This document shows positions 1 to 6,906 of a stretch of 24,433 nucleotides of DNA, piece after piece. The stretch spans positions 1 through 24,433 of the forward strand of contig CACZPA010000186.1 of the NCBI GenBank assembly GCA_902782895.1, read 5' to 3'. Made by a program: the position numbers and the translations under genes. The notes below the pieces were generated by a model, which was not told the origin of the DNA, made no database searches, and worked only from the letters and a program-made list of their open reading frames with translations. Positions within the stretch are counted from its first letter, which is position 1, and each line of letters starts with the position of its first letter. The DNA comes from an uncultured Eubacteriales bacterium. GTDB taxonomy: Bacteria > Bacillota > Clostridia > Lachnospirales > Bianqueaceae.

Positions 1-2
1 CA

Positions 3-62
3 GAACCGGATACGCCGGCAGGCAGGAATAAACGTGAAACGACGAAAGGCCGCAAACCATGA
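3..62 (+). CDS. Possible C-terminal tail of an upstream gene (partial)
   Basis: An open frame enters from the left edge and ends in a TGA at 60-62 that overlaps the ATG of the next gene as ATGA. The visible 19 residues are rich in Lys, Arg, Thr and Gly and show no recognisable motif. The same 4-base stop/start overlap occurs three more times in this window (13089, 19066, 22557), which makes translational coupling here plausible. A second frame is also open over this short stretch, so the call is weak. Confidence 0.3.
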   Translation, partial: EPDTPAGRNKRETTKGRKP

Positions 63-865
63 TAAAACTGATTAAATACGGTACGACCAATACTTACCTG
101 ATCAAGGGAACAAAAGGCTCGATCCTTTTTGACACGGGATGGGCCGGGACGCTGAGGGATTTCTGCCGCGCCATGGGAGAAGCGGGCGAGAAAGTGCAGG
201 ATATCACGTATCTCTTGATCTCGCATTATCATCCAGACCATATGGGGATCGCGCAGGAGATCGCAGATATGGGCGCGACGATTCTGGCTGTGGATATCCA
301 GACGGACTACCTGCACAGCTCCGATCAGATCCTGCAGAAGGATAAAAGAGCGGAGTTTAAGCCGATCCGGGACGAAAACGTCAGGGTTATCCGGCTCGAG
401 GAGAGCAGACAGGTGCTCAAAGAACTGGGAATTGACGGGTGTATCTACAGCACGCCGGGCCATTCCGACGACAGCATCAGTCTGCTGCTTGACACAGGAG
501 AACTATTTGTCGGAGACCTGAATCCGCTCTATGAACTCGAGCTTCACAAGGGGAGCCAGATCGAAAAGACTTGGAGTTTCCTGCTCGATAAACATCCTAA
601 AAAAGTCTACTACGGACATGCGCCGGCGGTCGATCTCAGGACACATCCCCTTAGCGGGCTCCTAAACAGGCGGACTTCGCTTGACATCCACGCTTTGGTC
701 CAGAAGGTCATCAAACTAGCAGACAAAAGGCTCTCCATCGACGCAATCGCGCAAATAACAGGCAGCGACCGGGTCTTTGTAGAGGATGTCATCCGAATGT
801 ACGTAACCCACCCGGGAGTAAGCATACAAGGCATCCTCGACCGCATCGAGATAAAGGGGAGGTAA
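59..865 (+). CDS. Metallo-beta-lactamase-fold hydrolase
   Basis: A 268-residue MBL-fold protein, probably a cytosolic two-metal hydrolase; the substrate cannot be told. The metal site is complete: H56-x-H58-x-D60-H61 in SHYHPDH, H135 in TPGHSDDS, the bridging Asp D153 in VGDL and H187 in YGHA. The first strands (NTYLI, SILFDTG) are typical of the glyoxalase II-like branch. After the fold, residues about 195-268 form a helical C-terminal extension of the kind that often adds a winged-helix or lid region. The start follows AAAGG at a short distance. It has no promoter of its own visible in the 58 bases available and may be coupled to a gene beyond the left edge. Family assignment is firm; specificity (thioesterase, lactonase, phosphodiesterase) is open. 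Confidence 0.85.
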   Translation: MIKLIKYGTTNTYLIKGTKGSILFDTGWAGTLRDFCRAMGEAGEKVQDITYLLISHYHPDHMGIAQEIADMGATILAVDIQTDYLHSSDQILQKDKRAEFKPIRDENVRVIRLEESRQVLKELGIDGCIYSTPGHSDDSISLLLDTGELFVGDLNPLYELELHKGSQIEKTWSFLLDKHPKKVYYGHAPAVDLRTHPLSGLLNRRTSLDIHALVQKVIKLADKRLSIDAIAQITGSDRVFVEDVIRMYVTHPGVSIQGILDRIEIKGR

Positions 866-938
866 GGGCTAAATCGTTTTTTGTTTTGAATCGATATATG
901 CTGTCAAAAATAGTCGAGCATGAAGGTTTTGTAATCCT

Positions 939-944
939 TATAAT
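939..944 (+). promoter_or_regulatory. -10 element (TATAAT) of the AraC-type gene
   Basis: A perfect TATAAT lies 27 bases upstream of the start codon, but no good -35 hexamer sits 16-18 bases before it. That would fit a promoter that needs an activator, possibly the gene's own AraC-type product; this is inference. Confidence 0.45.
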
Positions 945-965
945 ACTATACAAGGAGGTGAGAAA

Positions 966-1871
966 ATGGCTTGGATTACGGATATGCAGCACGTCCTGGA
1001 CTATATCGAGGAAAACATAGACGGTGAGATCAATTTTGATGAGATGGTGGAATTGACAGGTAACGGTTTGTATCATTTGCAACGTTCATTTTCGCTTCTG
1101 ACGGGAATGACACTAACCGAGTATATTAGACAACGAAAATTAACACTTGCAGCAGTAGATCTAAGACGCGGTATGAAAGTGATTGATACAGCTGTAAAAT
1201 ACGGATATGATTCTCAGGATGGGTTTACACGTGCTTTTGTCAGATTCCATGGTATATTGCCAAGCGAAGTACATAATCCTACATCTAGGTTAAACGCTTG
1301 CTCACCTTTACACGTTAATCTAACATTGAAAGGTGGTATTATGATGGAGTACAGAATGGAACATAAACCCTCCATACGCTTGTTGGGCATACGACAGCAT
1401 TTTGAAGGTGTGCCATTTGGTAAAGACAGAGAAAACCAAGAGGGAAATTTGTTTATGTCTACTCGGGCGGTCCAATGGCTTTTAAGAGGTATGTCCTATG
1501 AAAGTAGTAATACGGACGTTGTAGCCATTACCGATATAAATGAAGAAGATTATTCATTCTGGTATTGTGCCCAGCCAGACGACTGGTCCTTTGATCATCT
1601 CTATGATCAAAGTGTGACAGGTATCGATTTTATGGATCGCTTTGGACTTGAGACATTAGAAGTACCGGAAGGCAACTATGCGGTTTTTCAAACTCCCCAT
1701 AAGAAGAATCCTGTAGAGTCTTATATGAAACTTCGGGAAGAAATCGCAACAGAATGGCTTCCGGGTTCTGGATACACCTTACGGGACGCGCCGGAATTAG
1801 CAATCTATCATTGGTATTCAGATCCGAATAAAGAGAAACGGACTATCGAAATCTGGATTCCTGTCTGCTGA
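966..1871 (+). CDS. AraC-family regulator with GyrI-like effector domain
   Basis: A 301-residue transcription regulator. The N-terminal 110 residues hold the two AraC helix-turn-helix units (about 25-45 with LQRSFSLLTG, and about 72-95 with TAVKYGYDSQDGFTRAFVRFHG, followed by the typical PSEV). Residues about 127-301 match the GyrI-like / effector-binding fold that binds hydrophobic or cationic small molecules, ending in the common WIPV strand. The ribosome site is unusually strong: AAGGAGGTGA, complementary to the 16S tail over its full length, 5 bases before ATG. Codon use and composition differ from the neighbours: bases 1141-1200 hold only 23 G+C, against 36 in 4081-4140. Together with the repeat immediately behind its stop, this suggests recent acquisition. 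The target genes are not evident; no efflux pump is adjacent. Confidence 0.88.
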   Translation: MAWITDMQHVLDYIEENIDGEINFDEMVELTGNGLYHLQRSFSLLTGMTLTEYIRQRKLTLAAVDLRRGMKVIDTAVKYGYDSQDGFTRAFVRFHGILPSEVHNPTSRLNACSPLHVNLTLKGGIMMEYRMEHKPSIRLLGIRQHFEGVPFGKDRENQEGNLFMSTRAVQWLLRGMSYESSNTDVVAITDINEEDYSFWYCAQPDDWSFDHLYDQSVTGIDFMDRFGLETLEVPEGNYAVFQTPHKKNPVESYMKLREEIATEWLPGSGYTLRDAPELAIYHWYSDPNKEKRTIEIWIPVC

Positions 1872-2068
1872 AGGGCAGCGAGGGCAAGGCGAAAATCGCA
1901 CGATACAATCAAAAAAGCATAAAAGTCCTACCCCGCAAAAGCCTTTGCGCAAGCAACTGTTTTGTGGGAGGGCAGCGAGGACAAGGCGAAAAGCACACGA
2001 TACAATCAAAAAAGCATAAAAGTCCCACCCCGCAAAAGCCTTTGCGTAAGCAACAATTTTGCGGGGTG
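1872..2068. repeat. 97-base tandem duplication, two copies
   Basis: Copy 1 is 1872-1968 and copy 2 starts at 1969 and runs to about 2065. By eye they differ at 8 of 97 positions. Copy 1 begins directly after the TGA of the AraC-type gene. Each copy carries the 5' arm of the hairpin that terminates fba; only copy 2 keeps an intact 3' arm. It appears to be a duplication of the fba terminator region, possibly linked to arrival of the AraC-type gene. Confidence 0.85.
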
Positions 2069-2082
2069 GGACTTATTATGCT
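2006..2082 (-). terminator. Terminator of fba, long hairpin
   Basis: A perfect 18-base-pair stem (arms 2020-2037 and 2057-2074) extends by seven more pairs (2013-2019 with 2076-2082) after a one-base bulge at 2075. Read on the minus strand the stem is followed by a run of six T, so it ends transcription of fba. The 5' arm also contains a small competing hairpin, CGCAAA-AGCC-TTTGCG, at 2031-2046. Confidence 0.8.
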
Positions 2083-2106
2083 TATTAATGTGTAACGGAT
2101 CGGCTC

Positions 2107-3072
2107 TTACGCCTTACCCTCACTGCCCAGAACGTCTTTGATCTTATGCGCAACCAGTTCCTTAACAAAGGCACGGCCGTCGCCGATGTACTGTCTGGGA
2201 TCGAAGTGATCCGGATGCGCGATGAGGTGCTGACGAATGCCAGCGGTCATAGCCAGACGGATATCGGAGTCGATGTTGATCTTGCAGACAGCCATTCTGG
2301 CAGCCTGACGGAGCTGCTCCTCAGGAACGCCTACTGCATCCTGCAGCTTGCCGCCGTTCTCATTGATGATCGCGACATATTCCTGCGGTACGCTGGAAGC
2401 GCCGTGCAGAACGATCGGGAATCCGGGAAGTCTCTTGGAAACCTCTTCGAGAATGTCGAAGCGGAGCGGAGGCGGTACCAGGATGCCTTTCTCATTGCGG
2501 GTGCACTGCTCGGGTTTGAACTTGTATGCGCCGTGGCTTGTTCCGATCGCGATCGCGAGGGAGTCAACACCGGTCTTGGTTACGAACTCTTCAACGTCTT
2601 CCGGACGGGTGTAAGAAGAATTCTCTGCGGAAACCTTAACTTCATCCTCAACGCCGGCCAGAGTTCCAAGCTCAGCCTCAACGACAACGCCGTGAGCATG
2701 AGCGTACTCGGCAACCTTGCGGGAGATCTCGATGTTCTCTTCGAACGGATGAGAAGAAGCGTCGATCATGACAGAGGTGAATCCGCTGTCGATGCAGTCC
2801 TTGCAGATGTCGAAGTTAGCGCCGTGGTCCAGATGCAGAGCGATCGGAACATCGGTGGTCTCTGCAGCTGCCAGAACCAGATGGGTCATGTAAGCGCTGG
2901 TCGTGTACTTGCGAGCACCTGCGGAAGCCTGCAGGATAACGGGAGAACGAAGCTCATCAGCAGCGCCGATGATCGCCTGAACGATCTCCATGTTGTTGAT
3001 GTTGAAAGCGCCGATGGCGTAGCCGCCTTCGTAAGCCTTTTTGAACATTTCGGTTGTAGTTACTAATGCCAT
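2107..3072 (-). CDS. fba: Fructose-1,6-bisphosphate aldolase, class II
   Basis: A 321-residue zinc-dependent class II aldolase, which cleaves fructose 1,6-bisphosphate to glyceraldehyde 3-phosphate and dihydroxyacetone phosphate in the cytosol. Visible landmarks are GAFNINNME near the N-terminus, ALHLDHG with the catalytic Asp D82 and zinc ligand H83, VEAELG at 131-136, the zinc ligand H180 in GTSHGAYKF and H223 in VLHGASSVP. The length is within the normal range. The start has an AGGAGA ribosome site and a promoter at 3115-3142. It is transcribed divergently from the phosphofructokinase gene, so two consecutive glycolytic steps share one regulatory gap of about 178 bases. C-terminal sequence is highly codon-biased, as expected for a strongly expressed gene. 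Confidence 0.96.
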   Translation of the reverse strand: MALVTTTEMFKKAYEGGYAIGAFNINNMEIVQAIIGAADELRSPVILQASAGARKYTTSAYMTHLVLAAAETTDVPIALHLDHGANFDICKDCIDSGFTSVMIDASSHPFEENIEISRKVAEYAHAHGVVVEAELGTLAGVEDEVKVSAENSSYTRPEDVEEFVTKTGVDSLAIAIGTSHGAYKFKPEQCTRNEKGILVPPPLRFDILEEVSKRLPGFPIVLHGASSVPQEYVAIINENGGKLQDAVGVPEEQLRQAARMAVCKINIDSDIRLAMTAGIRQHLIAHPDHFDPRQYIGDGRAFVKELVAHKIKDVLGSEGKA

Positions 3073-3114
3073 AAATACATCTCCTTTTCCGACGATACTT
3101 TTGGAACTGTTAAT

Positions 3115-3142
3115 ATTATAACATAAGAACGGCGAAAATCAA
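3115..3142 (-). promoter_or_regulatory. Promoter of fba
   Basis: On the minus strand, TTGATT (3142-3137) and TATAAT (3120-3115) are separated by 16 bases. The -10 lies about 43 bases upstream of the fba start codon. Confidence 0.6.
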
Positions 3143-3185
3143 CCCTCATATTTACGCAAACTGTCTCCGGAAACACAATTTTTTC

Positions 3186-3214
3186 TTGCTTTAACAACCG
3201 TAAGATGATACAAT
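3186..3214 (+). promoter_or_regulatory. Promoter of the phosphofructokinase gene
   Basis: TTGCTT at 3186-3191 and TACAAT at 3209-3214 are 17 bases apart, with a TG one base before the -10 (extended -10). It points away from the fba promoter. Confidence 0.6.
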
Positions 3215-3250
3215 AGCAAGAGATTGAAATCAGAAAGGAGAACTGCAAGA

Positions 3251-4495
3251 ATGAATCCGCTTAAGGGAGCATGTATTATAGGTCAGTCCGGAGGTCCGAC
3301 CTCCGTTATTAACGCAAGCGCATACGGCGTTATCAAAACAGCGCTTGATTCCGACGTCATCACCAAGGTATACGGCGCGCGTTACGGCATCCAGGGCGTG
3401 CTGAAGGATCAGCTCATGGATATGGAAATGGAGGATCCGGAGGAGCTTGCTCTGCTCATGACCACACCTTCGTCCGCGCTTGGTTCCTGCCGCTACAAAC
3501 TGAAGGACTATACCGAGGACGATACCGATTACAAGAGGATCCTCGAGATCTTTAAGAAGTACGACATCCGCTATTTCTTCTACAATGGCGGCAATGATTC
3601 GATGGATACCTGCAATAAGATTTCCAAATATATGCTGCATGTCGGTTATGAGTGCCGCATCATGGGCATTCCCAAGACCATCGACAACGATTTGTTCGGA
3701 ACGGACCACTGCCCGGGATACGGCAGCGCAGCCAAGTTCATCGCGACCTCTGTAGCGGAGATCTCCCGCGACGCGCAGGTCTATGACATGGGCAGCATCG
3801 TTATCCTTGAGATCATGGGCCGCAATGCAGGATGGCTTGCCGCGAGCGCGGCTCTGGCGTCCGTAACAGGCGAGGGACCGGATCTGGTCTATCTGCCCGA
3901 GACGGATTTTGACATGGACAAGTTCCTGGCGGATGTCAAGCGCATCGAAGAGGAGAAGGGCACTGTCATCATCGCGGTTTCCGAGGGTATCCACGACAAG
4001 GACGGACGTTTCATCTCCGAATACGGCAGCACATTGGCACAGCAGAAGGATGCCTTCGGACATTCTCAGATGGGCGGACTGGCCTCGACGCTGGAGCGTA
4101 TCGTTAAGGAGAAGCTGGGCGTAAAGTGCCGCGGTATCGAGTTCTCTCTGCTGCAGCGCTGCGCGGGACATATCGCTTCTGCAACCGATATTCAGGAGTC
4201 TTTCCTGGCCGGTAAGGCTGCCGTTGAGCAGGCGATCGCAGGCGTTACCGATAAGATGGTCGGCTTCAGCCGTCCGGAAGAGGGAGACTATGAGTGCCAG
4301 CTGCAGCTGCTGAGTCTGTCTTCCGTAGCGAACGCGGAGAAGACCGTTCCCCTTGACTGGATCAATGAGGAGCACAACAACGTGAACCAGAAGTTCATCG
4401 ATTACGCTCTGCCGCTGATTCAGGGCGTTCCGGAGATCCCGACAGTGGATGGACTGCCGCGTTATCCCAAGCTGAAGAGAGTCTTCGCAAAGTAA
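3251..4495 (+). CDS. pfp: 6-phosphofructokinase, pyrophosphate-type
   Basis: A 414-residue phosphofructokinase that interconverts fructose 6-phosphate and fructose 1,6-bisphosphate. The N-terminal loop is IIGQSGGPTSVINAS; the donor site reads GGNDS (113-117) rather than GGDGS, and the catalytic loop reads PKTIDND (141-147) rather than PGTIDND. Asp in the first and Lys in the second are the established marks of the PPi-dependent group, so pyrophosphate is the predicted phosphoryl donor and the reaction is likely reversible. MGRNAGW at 189-195 binds the sugar phosphate. The ATG at 3251 is chosen because AAAGGAG precedes it at good spacing; an in-frame start 27 bases earlier lies upstream of that site. 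Divergent from fba. Donor choice is a prediction from two residues. Confidence 0.93.
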   Translation: MNPLKGACIIGQSGGPTSVINASAYGVIKTALDSDVITKVYGARYGIQGVLKDQLMDMEMEDPEELALLMTTPSSALGSCRYKLKDYTEDDTDYKRILEIFKKYDIRYFFYNGGNDSMDTCNKISKYMLHVGYECRIMGIPKTIDNDLFGTDHCPGYGSAAKFIATSVAEISRDAQVYDMGSIVILEIMGRNAGWLAASAALASVTGEGPDLVYLPETDFDMDKFLADVKRIEEEKGTVIIAVSEGIHDKDGRFISEYGSTLAQQKDAFGHSQMGGLASTLERIVKEKLGVKCRGIEFSLLQRCAGHIASATDIQESFLAGKAAVEQAIAGVTDKMVGFSRPEEGDYECQLQLLSLSSVANAEKTVPLDWINEEHNNVNQKFIDYALPLIQGVPEIPTVDGLPRYPKLKRVFAK

Positions 4496-4535
4496 GAAAT
4501 ACGGTTCCTGATTAAACCGCTCTTTATGACGATGA

Positions 4536-4577
4536 AAGCCCATGGAGAGGAGCAATCCCTTATCCATGGGCTTTTTT
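4536..4577 (+). terminator. Terminator of the phosphofructokinase gene
   Basis: An 11-base-pair stem (AAGCCCATGGA, 4536-4546, with 4563-4573) is followed by more T residues, 41 bases after the stop codon. Confidence 0.85.
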
Positions 4578-4593
4578 GCTGTCCAAGGCGAAA

Positions 4594-4638
4594 CAAAAAG
4601 TCCTTCCGGCTGGTATAATCCATCAGAAGGACTTTTTG
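4594..4638. terminator. Bidirectional terminator, mainly for the aminotransferase gene
   Basis: A perfect 13-base-pair stem (CAAAAAGTCCTTC, 4594-4606, with 4626-4638) around a 19-base loop. The stem itself begins and ends in A5/T5 tracts, so it can act on either strand; it lies 66 bases past the end of the minus-strand aminotransferase. Confidence 0.75.
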
Positions 4639-4703
4639 GTGACCCCTGTATGTTCTATGAAATCTTACAGGCTGTTTGGTTAGAAGGCTTATGAGACTGC
4701 TTA

Positions 4704-6002
4704 TCAGACAGCTTCCTCAGAGCTGTCCTCGGCGAGCAGCTTCTCCAGCGTCGCAATCTTGGTGCACAGGCAGAGCAAAGCGGTGGCCTGTGTCAGATCG
4801 TCGAGATTGGGCGTTGTCGGCGCGATGCGGATATTGGAATCATGCGGATCATGTCCGTAAGGGAAAGTTGCTCCGACAGGCGTCAGTTTTACGCCTGCTT
4901 CCTTGCAAAGATTATAGACACGTGTTGCGCAACCATCCATAACGTTGTAGGAGATGAAATATCCTCCCTTGGGATTCTTCCACTGAGCGATATCGGCGAC
5001 TTCAGCCTCCAGAATTTCCTCGACAGCCTTGAATTTGGGGCGGAGAACCGCTGCGTGCTTACGCATCAAAGCGGCGATCGTGTCGTTATCTTTGAGGAAT
5101 TTGACATGCATCAGCATGTTCAGCTTGTTCCAGCCAATAGACTCGATCGCGAATTGTTTGCTGATATATTCAATATTGTGTTTGCTGGCGCCAAGCGCGG
5201 CCAGACCGCTGCCGGCAAAGGTCATCTTAGAGGTGGAGGTGAACTCATAGAGCATATCCTCTGATCCGTATTCTTTGCACAGATCCATGATATTAGCGAG
5301 TTCATCCTTATCATCCTCATACAGATCATGGACGACGTAGGAATTGTCCCAGAAAATACGGAAATTATCAGCAGCCGGCTTCAACGCGGCCAGGCGGCGA
5401 ACTGTTTCATCAGAATACGTAATACCTGTCGGATTGGAATATTTGGGAATGCACCAGATTCCTTTGACATCGGGATCATTGTTGACATAATCCTCAACCA
5501 TGTCCATATCCGGACCGTCCTCATTCAGCGGGATATTGATCATATAGATCCCAAAATATTCTGTAATTCCAAAATGCCGGTCATATCCGGGAACAGGGCA
5601 AAGGAATTTAGGCTGTTTGGAGGCACGCCAGGGTTCATTGCTTCCATAGACTCCGTGCAGATAAGCATGGGAGATCAGGTCAAACATGATATTCAGACTG
5701 GAGCTGCCGCAAATATAGACTTCAGAAGGATCAAGACCGAGGATCCCGCCCATAAGCTTACGCGCGGCAAAAATACCGGCCGGAATGCCGTAATTGCGCA
5801 CATCGGACCCATCCGCAAGGATCATGTCCTCAGGAGTCAGACAGGTCAGCATATCCATGGCAAAATCTGCCTGCTCACGGCTGGGGCGGCCTCTGGACAT
5901 ATCCAGACTCAGATGCATATCACAGATGTTGCGGTACTGTCTGTTCAGAATGGCGAGTTCGTTCTCTTTCTCTTCTCTGCTAAGGTTGGTATACTGCGGC
6001 AT
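4704..6002 (-). CDS. PLP-dependent class I/II aminotransferase (aspartate aminotransferase-like)
   Basis: A 432-residue fold-type I aminotransferase, cytosolic, most like the subgroup once named MocR-type aminotransferases and annotated as aspartate or alanine-glyoxylate aminotransferase. Seen in the sequence: YGIPAG near the N-terminus, GSSSLN (99-104) for the cofactor phosphate, SNPTG (189-193), DNSYVVHD (219-226) and the Schiff-base lysine K259 in TSTSKMTFAG; IRIAPTTP near the end carries the carboxylate-binding Arg. The start at 6002 is chosen because GAGGAG lies just upstream; a start 51 bases earlier is in frame but has no ribosome site. A promoter is seen at 6065-6093 and a terminator at 4594-4638, so it appears to be a single-gene unit. 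The exact amino donor is not determinable. Confidence 0.9.
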   Translation of the reverse strand: MPQYTNLSREEKENELAILNRQYRNICDMHLSLDMSRGRPSREQADFAMDMLTCLTPEDMILADGSDVRNYGIPAGIFAARKLMGGILGLDPSEVYICGSSSLNIMFDLISHAYLHGVYGSNEPWRASKQPKFLCPVPGYDRHFGITEYFGIYMINIPLNEDGPDMDMVEDYVNNDPDVKGIWCIPKYSNPTGITYSDETVRRLAALKPAADNFRIFWDNSYVVHDLYEDDKDELANIMDLCKEYGSEDMLYEFTSTSKMTFAGSGLAALGASKHNIEYISKQFAIESIGWNKLNMLMHVKFLKDNDTIAALMRKHAAVLRPKFKAVEEILEAEVADIAQWKNPKGGYFISYNVMDGCATRVYNLCKEAGVKLTPVGATFPYGHDPHDSNIRIAPTTPNLDDLTQATALLCLCTKIATLEKLLAEDSSEEAV

Positions 6003-6064
6003 AATTCGAATCTTCTCCTCTAAAATGAATAATTCTGTAGATTCAAAATTCAAAATCCTTGATT

Positions 6065-6093
6065 ATTCTACTGCAGAATCGCGAAAAATGCAA
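6065..6093 (-). promoter_or_regulatory. Promoter of the aminotransferase gene
   Basis: On the minus strand TTGCAT (6093-6088) and TAGAAT (6070-6065) are 17 bases apart, about 65 bases before the start codon. It lies just past the terminator of the upstream minus-strand operon. Confidence 0.55.
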
Positions 6094-6105
6094 GATATAT
6101 TTTTA

Positions 6106-6136
6106 AAAAATGCAGGATTGCTTTAACAATCCTGCA
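6106..6136 (-). terminator. Terminator of the condensation/zinc-ribbon operon
   Basis: A perfect 10-base-pair stem (TGCAGGATTG, 6111-6120, with 6127-6136) and 6-base loop; on the minus strand it is followed by TTTTTT. It lies about 60 bases past the stop at 6195. Confidence 0.85.
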
Positions 6137-6194
6137 AAATCGTGTATGTTTGGATGAATCTCAGAAAATCGGTTGCTTCAGCGGCCGATTTCTG

Positions 6195-6902
6195 TCAGAC
6201 AAAGAATTTCTTATAGAGCGTTTTGCGGAGCGCGGGCCGCATGGCGATGAAGATCAGGCCGGCGCCGATCAGTCCAAGAGCGATCAGCGGATAGAAGGAC
6301 CAAAACGTGAAGCGCACATGGAATGTAATGCAGATCATGGTTTCAAGGAGGACATTGAAGATCCCGCCGGCCACGAAGAAGAGTCCGACCAGAAGCAGCG
6401 GATCCATCCGGTTGCCGCGCAGTGTCCAGAAAGCGATTTCGATCATGATCAAAAGGATGAGGATGATCGGAAGCGCGAGCGTAAAAAACCAATGGCCGCC
6501 GTTTTTGATGCAGATATAGGCAAGCAGGATGCCGATCGCGATGCCGTCCGCGAGAATAAAGGGATAAGGCTTACGCTTCTGAAACCAGAACGGCAGGATC
6601 ACGATGGTGTAGACTAAGAGAAGAGAACAGGAGACATATCCGGACCAGACGATGTGATTATTAAGACGCAGATCGATCAGCATGCACAGAAGAGACGGCA
6701 ACAGGGAAAGTATCGTCAGAACAACCAGGATCGTCCAGTGATTGACCTTTTCCTGGACACGGTTTTCAGGGTAGAGGGACGGGTCCGGCGCGGCAGCCGC
6801 GGCTTCTTCCCGAAGCTCTTCCGGTATGATGACGGGTGTTCCGCAAAGAGGGCAGCGTTTCGCGCCGTTTGCGAGCTCTACACCGCATTTTATACAATAC
6901 AT
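6195..6902 (-). CDS. Zinc-ribbon integral membrane protein (DUF6320-like)
   Basis: A 235-residue protein with an N-terminal zinc ribbon (C3-x2-C6 ... C17-x2-C20, in YCIKCG and CPLCG), an acidic Ala/Glu/Pro linker (about 28-50) and six predicted membrane helices at about 56-78, 86-108, 114-132, 138-160, 169-190 and 200-222. The tail is short and basic. No enzymatic motif is visible. From memory the layout matches proteins annotated DUF6320, which occur beside condensation-fold acetyltransferase-like genes as here; I could not check this. The start at 6902 follows AAAGGAAG and lies 4 bases after the stop of the upstream gene, so the two are one operon. A role in the membrane with the partner acyltransferase is inference. 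Confidence 0.8.
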   Translation of the reverse strand: MYCIKCGVELANGAKRCPLCGTPVIIPEELREEAAAAAPDPSLYPENRVQEKVNHWTILVVLTILSLLPSLLCMLIDLRLNNHIVWSGYVSCSLLLVYTIVILPFWFQKRKPYPFILADGIAIGILLAYICIKNGGHWFFTLALPIILILLIMIEIAFWTLRGNRMDPLLLVGLFFVAGGIFNVLLETMICITFHVRFTFWSFYPLIALGLIGAGLIFIAMRPALRKTLYKKFFV

Positions 6903-6906
6903 ATTA

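Noticed and set aside
3230..4567. 445-residue open frame antisense to the phosphofructokinase gene
   Set aside because: It covers a firmly identified gene, has no ribosome site, and reads as low-complexity Leu/Arg/Asp sequence caused by codon bias on the other strand.
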